Source of the DNA: Candidatus Thiodiazotropha sp.
Lineage (GTDB): Bacteria; Pseudomonadota; Gammaproteobacteria; Chromatiales; Chromatiaceae
Reading direction: 5' to 3'
Assembly (NCBI GenBank): GCA_023838465.1
Contig: JAIVEQ010000002.1
Coordinates: 1-64,000 of the forward strand
Length of the DNA stretch: 64,000 nucleotides
Part shown: positions 45,066 through 54,364 of the stretch, one piece after another
Position numbering within the stretch: the first letter of the stretch is position 1
Layout of the letters: each line of letters opens with the position of its first letter
Notes under the pieces: generated by a model
Seen by the model: the letters and a program-made list of their open reading frames with translations, nothing else
What the model was told of the DNA's origin: nothing
The model's database searches: none
Position numbers and translations under genes: made by a program

Positions 45066-45809
45066 TTACTTGAATGTAAAATCGACATTTGCTGTGCCGC
45101 CTGCATCAACCTTCACCTTTGCCTTCTGATTCTTCAGCATGCCATGCCATGCCTTGATGGTGTATGAACCAGGCGGTACATCGTTGATACTGAAGCTACC
45201 GTCTTCAGCCACCTCGGCGAAATAGGGATTCTTCGCTACAAAAACAAAACCGTGCATAAAATCATGGGCATCACACTCCACTTTGATGGCTGGCCCTTTT
45301 TTCATTTTAATGGTATTGGTAACGGTACCTGGATCAGGCTGACTGATGTTTGTCAGCGTCTTTTTCGGCCCCTTGGCATCACCACGAATCAATTCATAGG
45401 TATGGATATTATGCAAAATAGGATCAGCGTTGACCGCTGAAAGTTTACTTTTGTTTTTCATTACCTGCAGAAAAGGACTGAACTCACACCCTTTCTGATT
45501 AATGCTGGCATCGCCAACATCTGATTGAAAGGGTTTGCCCTCCTTCACTTTTTCCAGATAGACAACCGTATCCATTAAGTGACCGTTACTGACACGTACA
45601 AAATCGATTTCTCGCTTTCCTGTACCACAGACATCGTTGTCTTTTGTGATGCCGTATACTTTCGGGGCCTGATCCTTACCGGTAAATTTCACACTACCTG
45701 TAATGGTGCCCCCATTGCTCACTGCACCCTCTTTATAGGCAGCGGCATAACCCACAGACGACAAGGCACAAAGGCTTGCCAGGCTGAGGTAAACAAGTAA
45801 CTTCTTCAT
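45066..45809 (-). CDS. Periplasmic carboxypeptidase-regulatory-like/cupredoxin-like protein
   Basis: Secreted protein of 247 residues (signal KKLLVYLSLASLCALSSVGYAAA). An N-terminal domain of GGTITGSVKFTGKDQAPKVY type is followed by CGTGKREIDF. Then come PILHNIHTYELIRGDAK and IKVECDAHDFMHGFVFVAKNPYFAEVAEDGSFSINDVPPGSYTIKAWHG. That last part has the look of a cupredoxin (C-x-H-x-F-M-H) merged with a carboxypeptidase-regulatory beta sandwich. Similar proteins are annotated as methylamine-utilisation-like. The conserved His, Cys and Met could bind copper, which would suit the SCO gene across the divergent promoter. Confidence 0.7.
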   Translation of the reverse strand: MKKLLVYLSLASLCALSSVGYAAAYKEGAVSNGGTITGSVKFTGKDQAPKVYGITKDNDVCGTGKREIDFVRVSNGHLMDTVVYLEKVKEGKPFQSDVGDASINQKGCEFSPFLQVMKNKSKLSAVNADPILHNIHTYELIRGDAKGPKKTLTNISQPDPGTVTNTIKMKKGPAIKVECDAHDFMHGFVFVAKNPYFAEVAEDGSFSINDVPPGSYTIKAWHGMLKNQKAKVKVDAGGTANVDFTFK

Positions 45810-45838
45810 ACAATTTTCTCCTGGTTTCGATCCTGCTG

Positions 45839-48319
45839 TCAGGCTGCTTGCTCGGGCTGCGCCTGATCTGGGTTGAGTATCTCTTCAATCATTTCGATAA
45901 ACACACTTCGTTTCACACTGTTTTCAGCGGTTTTAAGCTGGGTTAGTAATGCCTGGTTACTCAAGGATCTATCAAATGTTCGTAACGCTTGCCCAATCAA
46001 ACGTGCTTCTTCACCCGTGAATTCACTGACACTGGCCACAATCCGTTCAACCGCCCGTTGAGTTAAGGTTTCGTCATCTGTTATTGGCAGCACTTTAGAT
46101 AGCCCCCTGGTTGCTGCTACCCGAACTCCGATATTGTCATCATCGAGACACTCCAGCAGCTTTCGAGCAACACTGGACGAGGGTATGTCCCGTACAACCA
46201 TATGGCCTGATTGTGTCGGATCCTGGCCATCGCAGGAGAGCCTGGCAAGGCTATGAATGGCTTCTATTCGGACATTGGCTTGTTTGTCATTCAGCGCTTC
46301 CATCAATGATGCCAACGCCGAGCGATTACCCAGAAAACTCAAACTGCGAGCCGATACAATCTTCTGCTCCAAGTCACCCACAGCGAGTTGGGTAATAAGT
46401 GTTCCCACCGCATCCATCAGCTTTGGGTTTTCCCGATCACGCTGTGCAATTTCACCAATTGCTTCTGCCGCTTCCCGACGAATCAGATCATCCTGGTCAT
46501 TCAATGCCAGAATCAGCGCCTCAATTGCCTTATCGTCATTGGCGGCCGCCAATACCCTGGTGCCAAGACGGCGAACATCCTGATTAGGCGTTATGCGCTT
46601 GCTGGAACGGATTCGTTTCATCTCAGCCTTATTCGCCTCTACAACATCAAGATACTCCTGTGTTGCCTCATCAATCTCGGGCATTGCTTGCTGTGGTCTG
46701 CCCTGATCAAGCATAGACTCGACATTTTCCATGGCGATGGCATCTAAAGTTGACATAGCGGGCGATACATCACCCACTTCAACTATCTGAGTTGGACCAT
46801 CAGGCAATGTCATTGTTTCTGCAATCTCCTGAGGTACAGGATTATCGAGTATCCCCGAATCATTTGATGTTTCTGTAAACCTTGTTTCCACCTCTGTTTC
46901 AAATTCCACAACAACACCATTTTGAACATTAGCCTCACTGGCATTATCCGCTGCCTGTTGTACATTCCCTATAGCCTCTGGCTCAATAACCGATGTTGCT
47001 TTATCGGGGACATGTATAGAACCTCGAACCGCATCGATAATGATCGAAAGCGGTCTGGGTGGTGTGTGTTTATCTTGTGTCAATTCATCCGTTTCAATAC
47101 GTTGCTCGTCCAAAGACATAAGCGCTGTCAGAGCAGCCAGTCTGACCGGTTGTTGTGAATCACCCACAGCATTCATCAGTACATTGATAATCTCATCGGA
47201 AATCTCACCAAACTGCCCAATCGACAAAATGGCCTCACGACGAACCATGGGATGTCCATCCTGATTTCTGGCATGCTCAAGCAGTGTGGATATTGCGTCT
47301 AAATTTCTATTCTCACCGAGTAACCGACAAGCGGCCGCAGCTGTTTCGGCACTGCTATCAAAACTACTGGAAATGACGACTTTGTAATGCTCGTTCGAGA
47401 GTGGATTGTTCGCAACGACCGGAGCAAGTACATTTAGCAGTGTGGCTCTGACCTGACTGCTTGGATCGTTCAACATCGGCAAAAGTGTCTCCTGCAAATC
47501 AGTGGATTTTCTGATCTGCCCTGCCAATTGAGTCACCGCCTTTATAGCAGCATCACGCACTTCACCACTCTGATCACGCAACATCAATACCAGTGCACTG
47601 AGATAGCGTTCAGCATTTTGATTTGCCAAAGCCAACGCAGCCTCGGCTCTCACCTCAGGATCTGCGTCCTGTAACGAACGACCTAAGACCCGGGTGGAAC
47701 TGGGTGAATGAGATTCTGCCAGTGCATGTATAGCTCGTCGGCGACTCAGCCGTTTGTTAGTCGTGTCCTGCACTCGCTCAATCACCTGATCGAGACCGAC
47801 CCCGGAAATCGACACAAGTGCATTCAATACCTCATTTTCAATATCCTGTTGGGCATCGTCGTTGATGAAAGCGACCAAACTATCCACAGCCTTCACTGCA
47901 CCAACTGCTCCCAAGGCTTTCACAGCTTCCAGCTGAATATCCCACCAGGTATCCCAATCCCCATCCCATTCCAGTCCTTCCGGACGTTCCGTCAGAACAT
48001 TCAAGAGCAGGTCCACGCATTCAGCACTGGCAATCTTTCCCAATGCCTCCGTGACCATTGAACAGACTTCCCCACTGGTGTCATTCTGCAGAGAATCAGT
48101 CAATGCCGGGACTGCCGCTTCGTCACCGATTCTCCCAAGGGCTTCTGCCGCATCGATGCAGACATCTACATCTTCATCCTTGAGTCTCTCGATCAGAAAG
48201 GGAACTGCGATGTTGCTGCGAAGAACACCCAGTGTACGTGCCGCATAACAGCGATCTGCCTCATCGCCTGTTTCAAGCAACTCACACAAAACATCGACTG
48301 TTTCGTTTTGAAGGCTCAT
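45839..48319 (-). CDS. Large HEAT-repeat scaffold protein
   Basis: Cytoplasmic protein of about 826 residues from the ATG giving MSLQNETVDVL (frame open to 48358). About 15 HEAT/PBS-lyase-like repeats occur in two blocks, about 10-420 and 570-800, for example AARTLGVLRSNIAVPFLIERLKDEDVDVCIDAAEALGRIGD and AAEAIGEIAQRD. Between them lies an acidic, low-complexity linker. There is no signal peptide. Such scaffolds act in protein-protein assembly; those of the phycobilin-lyase type also position tetrapyrroles. It is the first gene of the minus-strand half and is divergent from the bd-like operon. Confidence 0.85.
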   Translation of the reverse strand: MSLQNETVDVLCELLETGDEADRCYAARTLGVLRSNIAVPFLIERLKDEDVDVCIDAAEALGRIGDEAAVPALTDSLQNDTSGEVCSMVTEALGKIASAECVDLLLNVLTERPEGLEWDGDWDTWWDIQLEAVKALGAVGAVKAVDSLVAFINDDAQQDIENEVLNALVSISGVGLDQVIERVQDTTNKRLSRRRAIHALAESHSPSSTRVLGRSLQDADPEVRAEAALALANQNAERYLSALVLMLRDQSGEVRDAAIKAVTQLAGQIRKSTDLQETLLPMLNDPSSQVRATLLNVLAPVVANNPLSNEHYKVVISSSFDSSAETAAAACRLLGENRNLDAISTLLEHARNQDGHPMVRREAILSIGQFGEISDEIINVLMNAVGDSQQPVRLAALTALMSLDEQRIETDELTQDKHTPPRPLSIIIDAVRGSIHVPDKATSVIEPEAIGNVQQAADNASEANVQNGVVVEFETEVETRFTETSNDSGILDNPVPQEIAETMTLPDGPTQIVEVGDVSPAMSTLDAIAMENVESMLDQGRPQQAMPEIDEATQEYLDVVEANKAEMKRIRSSKRITPNQDVRRLGTRVLAAANDDKAIEALILALNDQDDLIRREAAEAIGEIAQRDRENPKLMDAVGTLITQLAVGDLEQKIVSARSLSFLGNRSALASLMEALNDKQANVRIEAIHSLARLSCDGQDPTQSGHMVVRDIPSSSVARKLLECLDDDNIGVRVAATRGLSKVLPITDDETLTQRAVERIVASVSEFTGEEARLIGQALRTFDRSLSNQALLTQLKTAENSVKRSVFIEMIEEILNPDQAQPEQAA

Positions 48320-48439
48320 AGTTTCTTTCTTTCTCTTATTTGATACCGGGTCAATCACTGTAAGCAGTTTCTGTACCAGCTCGAAAAAAAATGTTTTGCC
48401 CTAGATCCAAGACTTTAGTCTGCCTGCTCCCCGTCAAAA

Positions 48440-48456
48440 TTGAATGAATCGTTCAA
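48440..48456. promoter_or_regulatory. Palindromic operator candidate, copy 1
   Basis: TTGAATGAATCGTTCAA: TTGAA and TTCAA arms around seven bases. It shares the core TTGAAN3ATCGTTC with copies at 48601 and 55040 (reverse strand). It is too far from the plus-strand promoter to act alone and could serve the HEAT-protein gene. Confidence 0.5.
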
Positions 48457-48600
48457 AGACTCGATGACAGTTGATGGATGAAGAACGAAATGTTCAACGG
48501 CAGTTGAATCTTTTCAAACCAGCCAATTAATCATGATAGGTATTGTCACTTGAGCACCAGGGGTTTGAATTGAACATTTAGTTTATTGTAAGGCGCCATC

Positions 48601-48617
48601 TTGAACAGATCGTTCAG
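48601..48617. promoter_or_regulatory. Palindromic operator candidate, copy 2
   Basis: TTGAACAGATCGTTCAG, 13 of 17 bases identical to copy 1, about 170 bp upstream of the -24/-12 promoter at 48786. This is a normal distance for an enhancer-type activator site. Confidence 0.55.
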
Positions 48618-48785
48618 GGTCAAGATGCATATGCTTAGATACAATGACTTGGCATCAACCCTGTTGATCATCCTCTGTTGATTCTGTTTGATCTTTGTTA
48701 ACTACAGAGCCCTACTACAGTTTTTCACTCAAGATAAACAGGGATCGATTTCAGTATCACTACCCAATCACCAATCCCCTGAACG

Positions 48786-48800
48786 TGGCCCGAATATTGC
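48786..48800 (+). promoter_or_regulatory. Sigma-54 promoter of the bd-like cytochrome operon
   Basis: TGGCCCGAATATTGC fits TGGCACG-N4-TTGC with GG and GC ten bases apart. Transcription would start near 48812, 57 bases before the first micro-protein gene. Confidence 0.75.
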
Positions 48801-48868
48801 CTTTCTTGCTCGACTAGACGCCTCAAAAAAATAGATCTGGAATAACAGGAGGCGAACTGGAGAGAGGT

Positions 48869-49024
48869 ATGAATAACGCGCCCGATGATGATCAAATCAA
48901 ATCACCCGAATCTGAACGTCGTTCCTGGGGAGCCAAGCTCTTTATTGCCGTACTGATCGCAATCCTGGCCTTTTTTTATTGGTTGCTGATCTACTCAGGT
49001 GGTGTCACCGTCCATCACGGCTAA
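48869..49024 (+). CDS. Small single-span membrane protein, 51 residues
   Basis: The frame begins MNNAPDDDQIKSPESERRSW, an acidic soluble head, then a transmembrane helix (AKLFIAVLIAILAFFYWLLIY) and a short tail with VTVHHG. AGAGAGG lies just upstream of the ATG. As the first gene after the sigma-54 promoter and just before another micro-protein and the bd-like subunit, it is probably a small subunit or assembly helper, comparable in kind to CydX or CcoQ though not recognisably homologous. Confidence 0.7.
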   Translation: MNNAPDDDQIKSPESERRSWGAKLFIAVLIAILAFFYWLLIYSGGVTVHHG

Positions 49025-49040
49025 TACAAGGCGATCTTCT

Positions 49041-49193
49041 ATGCAAACAAACGATAAAAACAGCACCCTCTCCATGCTGATTTCGATCATAGTCTCTTTT
49101 GCGATTGCACTAACTTTCTTTTATGGCCTCGATCACCTCGTCATGAGTATGCAGGGACTACCTCTGAATCCTGACTTGTCACCCGCCGGTTGA
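49041..49193 (+). CDS. Small single-span membrane protein, 50 residues
   Basis: Starting at MQTNDKNSTLS it has one helix (MLISIIVSFAIALTFFYGL) and a periplasmic tail with DHLVMSMQGLPLNPDLSPAG. A longer frame from 48999 overlaps the previous gene and is less likely. It follows the first micro-protein by 16 bp and precedes the bd-like gene by 16 bp. Confidence 0.68.
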   Translation: MQTNDKNSTLSMLISIIVSFAIALTFFYGLDHLVMSMQGLPLNPDLSPAG

Positions 49194-49209
49194 CCGGTGA
49201 GCAAGGATA

Positions 49210-51114
49210 ATGGTCATGAATGATAAACACCCGTCAAATCAGCCTGAACGACCATCCACACAAATACGATGGCGACACCGATTGTGGATTGCTTTAAGCA
49301 TGCTGTTGCTTGTATCCGGATGGGTTCAAGCGGCGGAAGAGAGCACTACCCTTAACAGTATTACTCCGATTGGGGTGGTACAGGTGGCAGGTGAACCACT
49401 GATTGCAAAAATCACTCCCGACATAGCAGATGGCGATACAGCAGAACCCATCGCTGCCCCCAGGCCATCACGGAGTGACTACCCTAATATTGGTGTCAGC
49501 AGTCGCGCCATTGTCTGGATACTTGCCCAACTACATCTATTTTTTGCTGCCTTGGTACTGGCAGTCCCTCTGTTTGTATTGATGATTGAACTGCTGGGTG
49601 TTTACACCGGTGATGAGCGTTATGACAACATGGCCTATGAGTTCATGAAAATCAGCCTCACCGGGTTTTCCATCACCGCTATTTTTGGCGGTTCGCTGGC
49701 ATTGGCGTTGTTTGTACTCTATCCCGATTTCATGGGTTATATGATGCATGTGTTCGGTGCTCAGGTTTTGGTCTATGCCATTTTCTTCTTTCTTGAGAGT
49801 TTTTTCCTCTACACCTACTACTACGGCTGGAACGCTTTCCGTTATGGCAATCTGAAGTGGGTGCATCTCTCGCTGGGACTGATGTTGAACGCATCCGGAC
49901 TTACCATCATGGTGTTAGCCAACTCCTGGGCCACGTTCATGATGGCGCCCTCAGGTGTCAACGAAGTCGGTGCAGTGGTTGGCAATATCTGGGAGATCAT
50001 GAAAGGCCCCCTGTGGAATCCCATTAATCTACATCGTTTTATTGCCAATATAGCGTTTGGTGGCGCCGTGGTCGGTGCCTATGCGGCATTTAAATTTCTC
50101 AGTACCAACGATCCTGTTAGAAGAGCCCACTACGACTGGATGGGTTACACCTCAAACTTCATCGCTATCCTCGCTTTTCTGCCACTCCCCTTTGCCGGCT
50201 ACTGGCTAATGGCTGAGATCTATGCTTACTCCCAACAAATGGGCATCACTGCCATGGGCGGTATTCTTGCCTGGTTATTTATTGTGCAAGCGGTGTTGAT
50301 CGGCACCATTTTGCTTGCCGGCAACTTTTACCTCTGGGCGGGAATGTCTCGTACAGATGGTTCTGACCGTTACAAAGGCCTAATCAAGTATATCGCTGTG
50401 GTTCTGGTGGTTTGCTTTCTGATCTGGGTAACCCCACACACCCTGATCCTCTCCGCTTCTGAGATCTCTCTGCTGGGTGGCAGTCACCACCACATCCTCG
50501 GCCCACTGGGAATCATGCCGGCCAAGAATGTCGCTGTTAATCTGATGCTGGTGGCTACCTTTCTCTCCTTCCAGCTCTACCGCCGATCGGACAAGGTAGC
50601 CACTGTGAGTTGGGCACCCATGGGTAATGCGCTGATGGTGGCCATCTATGTTGTGGCCATCGTCAATATCATCTTTCTGGGTGTCTATTACGGCTACTTC
50701 ACCAACACCGTCTACAAAGTGGGTTCATCTGTCGTACAGGTGGCCTCGACCCTGGTTGTGATCATTGCGGGTATCATTCTCGATACCCTGATGTTCCGAA
50801 ATGCCAAGACACTCCCCTCTCACTGGGGGCGGATTCCCGACCGTGCACAGTATGCCCTTTTTGCCCTGCCGATTGCCTTTACCTGGCTGATGGGACTGAT
50901 GGGCTATGTCCGTTCTTCAGTCAAGACCCACTGGCATGTCTATACGGTGATGAAAGACAACTCACCGGATAATTTTATACCGACCATTGCCTACGCCGGC
51001 AATATGATCACTATTGTCACCGTGTTATTCCTGCTCTGCGTATTGTTTATGTTCTGGGTGGCTAATCTGAGTTCCACACGACAGGCCAAACCTGCAGCGG
51101 GAGGTGCTGTATGA
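49210..51114 (+). CDS. Cytochrome bd-like membrane subunit (CydA-related)
   Basis: Polytopic protein of 634 residues with an N-terminal signal-anchor (LWIALSMLLLVSGWVQA) and about thirteen further helices. LAQLHLFFAALVLAVPLFVLMIELLGVYTGDERYD and FGGSLALALFVLYPDFMGYM resemble the first helices of cytochrome bd subunit I, including a His in the place of a heme ligand. It is longer, lacks the Q-loop motif of true quinol oxidases, and has no CydB partner. HHH in GGSHHHILGP near residue 425 could bind metal. Similar bd-like proteins are reported from nitrite oxidisers and anammox bacteria next to cytochromes c. I infer a membrane electron-transfer or terminal-oxidase core working with the cytochromes encoded next to it. 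Confidence 0.75.
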   Translation: MVMNDKHPSNQPERPSTQIRWRHRLWIALSMLLLVSGWVQAAEESTTLNSITPIGVVQVAGEPLIAKITPDIADGDTAEPIAAPRPSRSDYPNIGVSSRAIVWILAQLHLFFAALVLAVPLFVLMIELLGVYTGDERYDNMAYEFMKISLTGFSITAIFGGSLALALFVLYPDFMGYMMHVFGAQVLVYAIFFFLESFFLYTYYYGWNAFRYGNLKWVHLSLGLMLNASGLTIMVLANSWATFMMAPSGVNEVGAVVGNIWEIMKGPLWNPINLHRFIANIAFGGAVVGAYAAFKFLSTNDPVRRAHYDWMGYTSNFIAILAFLPLPFAGYWLMAEIYAYSQQMGITAMGGILAWLFIVQAVLIGTILLAGNFYLWAGMSRTDGSDRYKGLIKYIAVVLVVCFLIWVTPHTLILSASEISLLGGSHHHILGPLGIMPAKNVAVNLMLVATFLSFQLYRRSDKVATVSWAPMGNALMVAIYVVAIVNIIFLGVYYGYFTNTVYKVGSSVVQVASTLVVIIAGIILDTLMFRNAKTLPSHWGRIPDRAQYALFALPIAFTWLMGLMGYVRSSVKTHWHVYTVMKDNSPDNFIPTIAYAGNMITIVTVLFLLCVLFMFWVANLSSTRQAKPAAGGAV

Positions 51115-51944
51115 AGGTGTTGTTGAAGACGCTCGGATTCAGTTTAGCGCTAACACTGCTTTTTACATTCGTGACCTACCTGCTGCCCCAGGTGGAAGGA
51201 GAGGCCCCGGTTGAAAAAGAGGTCGACCTGAGTTCCCTCACAATGGATGACTTTATCACCCTGGGAGAGGATCTTTTCAACAACAAGGGCACCTGCACGC
51301 TCTGTCATAAACCTGCCCCACTCGGTCGTGCACCGGATATTCAGGGTACGGATATGGTTACCTTAAGCGATGAACGACTCGCTGATCAACGTTATCAGGG
51401 AGAGGCCAAAGATGCGGCAGGCTATATGCTTGAATCGATGCTCGATCCGAGCCGTTACGTGGTTGCTACATGGGGCAAAAAAGGCACCAACGATAGCGAA
51501 TCGCCAATGCCTGCCATCGATAAGCCACCGATAGAACTTTCCGCCATTGAGATGGATGCCATCATTGCTTACCTGCAAGCCAAAGACGGCAATGATGTCA
51601 CTGTGGCCCTGCCATCACCGGAGGATGCGGCATCTGTAGCCAGTACGGATCAGAAAGCCTCTGATGCCACTGCGCTGCCGGCACCGGCAACAACCGTCGA
51701 AGAGGCACTCGGCAAGTATGCCTGCAATGCCTGTCATGCAATGGACAGTAGTGACACACTGGTAGGACCAGGATTGGTCGATGTCGGCACGCGTCTGAGT
51801 AAGGAGGATATCCGGCAGAGTATTGTCGACCCCAATGCCGTTATAGCTGAAGGCTTTGCTGCCGCCATGCCAGCTGATTTCGCAGCCAAGATGACCGTCA
51901 AAGAGCTGGATATGATCGTTGCCTATCTGCTGGAGAAGAAGTAA
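51111..51944 (+). CDS. Membrane-anchored diheme cytochrome c
   Basis: Protein of 277 residues with an N-terminal anchor (TLGFSLALTLLFTFVTYLL). Two heme c sites are present: CTLCH (C62-H66) and CNACH (about 205-209), each in a class I-like domain separated by an Ala/Thr-rich linker (about 165-195). The first domain has MPAIDKPP as a likely Met axial-ligand loop and the second AAMPADF. The start overlaps the bd-like stop and the end abuts the next cytochrome gene, so the three form a complex. Confidence 0.88.
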   Translation: MKVLLKTLGFSLALTLLFTFVTYLLPQVEGEAPVEKEVDLSSLTMDDFITLGEDLFNNKGTCTLCHKPAPLGRAPDIQGTDMVTLSDERLADQRYQGEAKDAAGYMLESMLDPSRYVVATWGKKGTNDSESPMPAIDKPPIELSAIEMDAIIAYLQAKDGNDVTVALPSPEDAASVASTDQKASDATALPAPATTVEEALGKYACNACHAMDSSDTLVGPGLVDVGTRLSKEDIRQSIVDPNAVIAEGFAAAMPADFAAKMTVKELDMIVAYLLEKK

Positions 51945-54358
51945 TGAAAGGCTTTAAGATTCCGGCATTCTGGCAAGCGGTCATTGTTGCTATTGTCGCA
52001 TATCTTTTGTTTGCCAATGCCTTCCCACCTGTACTGCCAAAGACCCTGATGGTGCAGTACATGATAATTACTTTGATTGGGATTCTGCTCTACTTTGCCT
52101 TTGACGATGAGAAATGGCAGGAATTCCAGTCACCGATTCTTGCCACCCTGCGTGATGACAACAAGGTAGTTGTTCGATGGGCCTTTCTTATCATCATCCC
52201 ACTGATCGTTGGCTACACCACATACGATAGCGTAAAGCCTAGCAACGATGCCCCGGTAGAATTAAGACAGGTACATCCGGCTCCACCTGCATCATTGAAA
52301 ATATTTGGCAATGCCTATGATCTGGCAACACTTGAAAACCCAGTCCGTGAGGAGATACTGACAACCCTGATGGAAGATGAACAGGCAGGTTGGGAGAAGT
52401 ATGATGAGGTTGTCCTGGCCGGTCGTGACATCTATTACCAGAACTGCTTCTACTGTCATGGTGACCTGCTCGATGGCCAAGGGCACTATGGACATGGCTT
52501 CAATCCACAGCCCATCAACTTCCAGGATCCCACCATTATCCCGCAACTCCAGGAAGCCTTTCTTTTTTGGCGCATCGCAACAGGTGGACCCGGATTACCT
52601 AAAGAAGGCACGCCCTGGAACTCTGCCATGCCGGTCTGGCATGAGCTGTTATCCGAACAAGAGATCTGGCATGTCATCACCTTTATCTTCGACTACAACG
52701 GCCAGGTACCCCGTATCTGGGACCCCGCGGTTTCCAAGCAGGTAACCGGCATGAAGGATCAAGTGCTGGCAAAACGCAAGGGTATGCTCGGTATGGATCT
52801 CTATAAACTCCGTTGTGAAGTCTGTCATGGCGAAACCGGCGCCGGTGACGGCATTGCCGCAGATCTCATGTACCCCAAACCACGGGATTTTTCCCTTGGC
52901 CTGTTTAAATACAAGACATCACCCGGTACTTTGTTACCCCGGGACGAGGATTTGTTCAACACCATCAAACAGGGTCTGCCAGGCACAGCCATGCCAGGTT
53001 GGGGAATCAAAGGGCGGGCACTGCTGACTGATGATCAGATCCACAGCCTGGTCCCCGTTATCAAAGGCTTTGATATCACCCAGGCATGGCCACCTGAATC
53101 TGCGGAAGAAGAAGATTTTGATGATGATGGCTTCTATATCAAAACCGACTTTCAAATCATCACCGACAATGAACCTCTTAACGGTCAGGTCCCTTATAGC
53201 GATGATTCAGTCGCCAAGGGAAAAGAGGCTTTCATAAAATCATGTAAAGAGTGTCATGGTGTTTCAGGCCGCGGCAATATCACCTCCGGTAAAAAACTTG
53301 AAGATGACTGGGGGAACCGCATCTGGCCTAGGGATCTGACTAAGCCCTGGACCTGGCGCGCAACACAATCTTCGGTATCGGCTGAACAAGAACAGGATGA
53401 AACGATCAAGGCAATCTACACTCGCCTGTCAATCGGTATACCCGGCACACCCATGCCTGCACACCGAGCCATTGAAGAGGGCAATAAAGATCCTGTTACG
53501 CTTGAGGATCGTTGGCATATCGCCAACTATGTCTACAGCCTGCGCTTAAATACGACTCAACCGGAAGATGGTCCGGTGGTAACCGGTCTGAAAGTAGAAG
53601 ATTCACTACCCGATTCAATCAGCGATGATCGCTGGGAGCAGGCACCGGCCACTACCCTGCATCTGGTGCCGAACATTATTAAGGATGAGCGTTTGTTCAC
53701 ACCGTTGAGTGATGCCATCACAGTACGCACACTCTACAACCAGAACGAGATTGCCTTTCTTCTCGAGGTGAACGACCGGACTGAAAGCCGGCCCGGTATC
53801 GACTATTTTACCGATCTGCAGGATGAGAATCTTGAGATGTACCCGGATGCTGTCGCAATTCAATTTCCTCACCAAGAGGATTACATGTCGGCACCCATGG
53901 TCGAGAAGCCACTCTATCGACATGGCGACAACAAACACAACACCACGATCTGGTACTGGAATGCAGGTGGGGTTGATCCCGCCAGAGAACCGGCAGGGGC
54001 ACTCCTCGATGGCAGTGGTCCGGACAAAAAGCTGGCAATGCGCATGGATGACAACAGCCTGACTGCAAATGGCACCTGGAAGGAAGGTCAATGGCGGATT
54101 ATGATGAAACGTCCCCGTGATTCAGGTAATGGCGACCTGGTCTTTAGTGAAGGTACCTTTATTCCGATATCTTTCGCCAATTGGGATGGCAGCAATGGAG
54201 AGACTGGGTCCAAACATACCCTTAGCACCTGGTATTGGCTTGTTCTGCCGCCTGAAATTGATAACATGAAGGTCTATGGACTGCCGGCAGGTATCGCCTT
54301 GTTGGTGTTCATGCTTGGGTTGATGCTAGTGAGTAACCAACGTAGAAAGAATCACTGA
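51944..54358 (+). CDS. Triheme cytochrome c with ethylbenzene-dehydrogenase-like heme domain
   Basis: Protein of 804 residues. Three hydrophobic helices at the start (about 11-95) are followed by three cytochrome c modules: CFYCH (C168-H172), CEVCH (about 292) and CKECH (about 430). From about 545 to 770 comes a beta-rich domain (TTLHLVPNIIKDERLFTPLSDAITVRTLYNQNEIAFLLEVND...YPDAVAIQFP, WKEGQWRIMMKRPR) of the kind that binds a b heme in the gamma subunits of ethylbenzene dehydrogenase, DMS dehydrogenase and selenate/chlorate reductases. A C-terminal helix (GLPAGIALLVFMLGLMLVS) closes it. A single chain joining c hemes with such a domain is unusual and suggests an electron wire into or out of the bd-like subunit. 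Confidence 0.82.
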   Translation: MKGFKIPAFWQAVIVAIVAYLLFANAFPPVLPKTLMVQYMIITLIGILLYFAFDDEKWQEFQSPILATLRDDNKVVVRWAFLIIIPLIVGYTTYDSVKPSNDAPVELRQVHPAPPASLKIFGNAYDLATLENPVREEILTTLMEDEQAGWEKYDEVVLAGRDIYYQNCFYCHGDLLDGQGHYGHGFNPQPINFQDPTIIPQLQEAFLFWRIATGGPGLPKEGTPWNSAMPVWHELLSEQEIWHVITFIFDYNGQVPRIWDPAVSKQVTGMKDQVLAKRKGMLGMDLYKLRCEVCHGETGAGDGIAADLMYPKPRDFSLGLFKYKTSPGTLLPRDEDLFNTIKQGLPGTAMPGWGIKGRALLTDDQIHSLVPVIKGFDITQAWPPESAEEEDFDDDGFYIKTDFQIITDNEPLNGQVPYSDDSVAKGKEAFIKSCKECHGVSGRGNITSGKKLEDDWGNRIWPRDLTKPWTWRATQSSVSAEQEQDETIKAIYTRLSIGIPGTPMPAHRAIEEGNKDPVTLEDRWHIANYVYSLRLNTTQPEDGPVVTGLKVEDSLPDSISDDRWEQAPATTLHLVPNIIKDERLFTPLSDAITVRTLYNQNEIAFLLEVNDRTESRPGIDYFTDLQDENLEMYPDAVAIQFPHQEDYMSAPMVEKPLYRHGDNKHNTTIWYWNAGGVDPAREPAGALLDGSGPDKKLAMRMDDNSLTANGTWKEGQWRIMMKRPRDSGNGDLVFSEGTFIPISFANWDGSNGETGSKHTLSTWYWLVLPPEIDNMKVYGLPAGIALLVFMLGLMLVSNQRRKNH

Positions 54359-54364
54359 GGCAGT

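Larger units (their letters stand above)
48320..48868. other. Divergent control region between the HEAT-protein and bd-like operons
   Basis: About 550 bp with no gene. It carries a sigma-54 promoter at 48786-48800 for the plus strand, two related palindromes (48440-48456 and 48601-48617) and a further inverted repeat TTCAAC-GGCA-GTTGAA at 48493-48508. No -24/-12 element was found for the minus-strand direction. Confidence 0.6.

Noticed and set aside
49210..51114. True cytochrome bd quinol oxidase CydA
   Set aside because: No CydB is present, the Q-loop signature is not seen, the chain is longer and the partners are c-type cytochromes.
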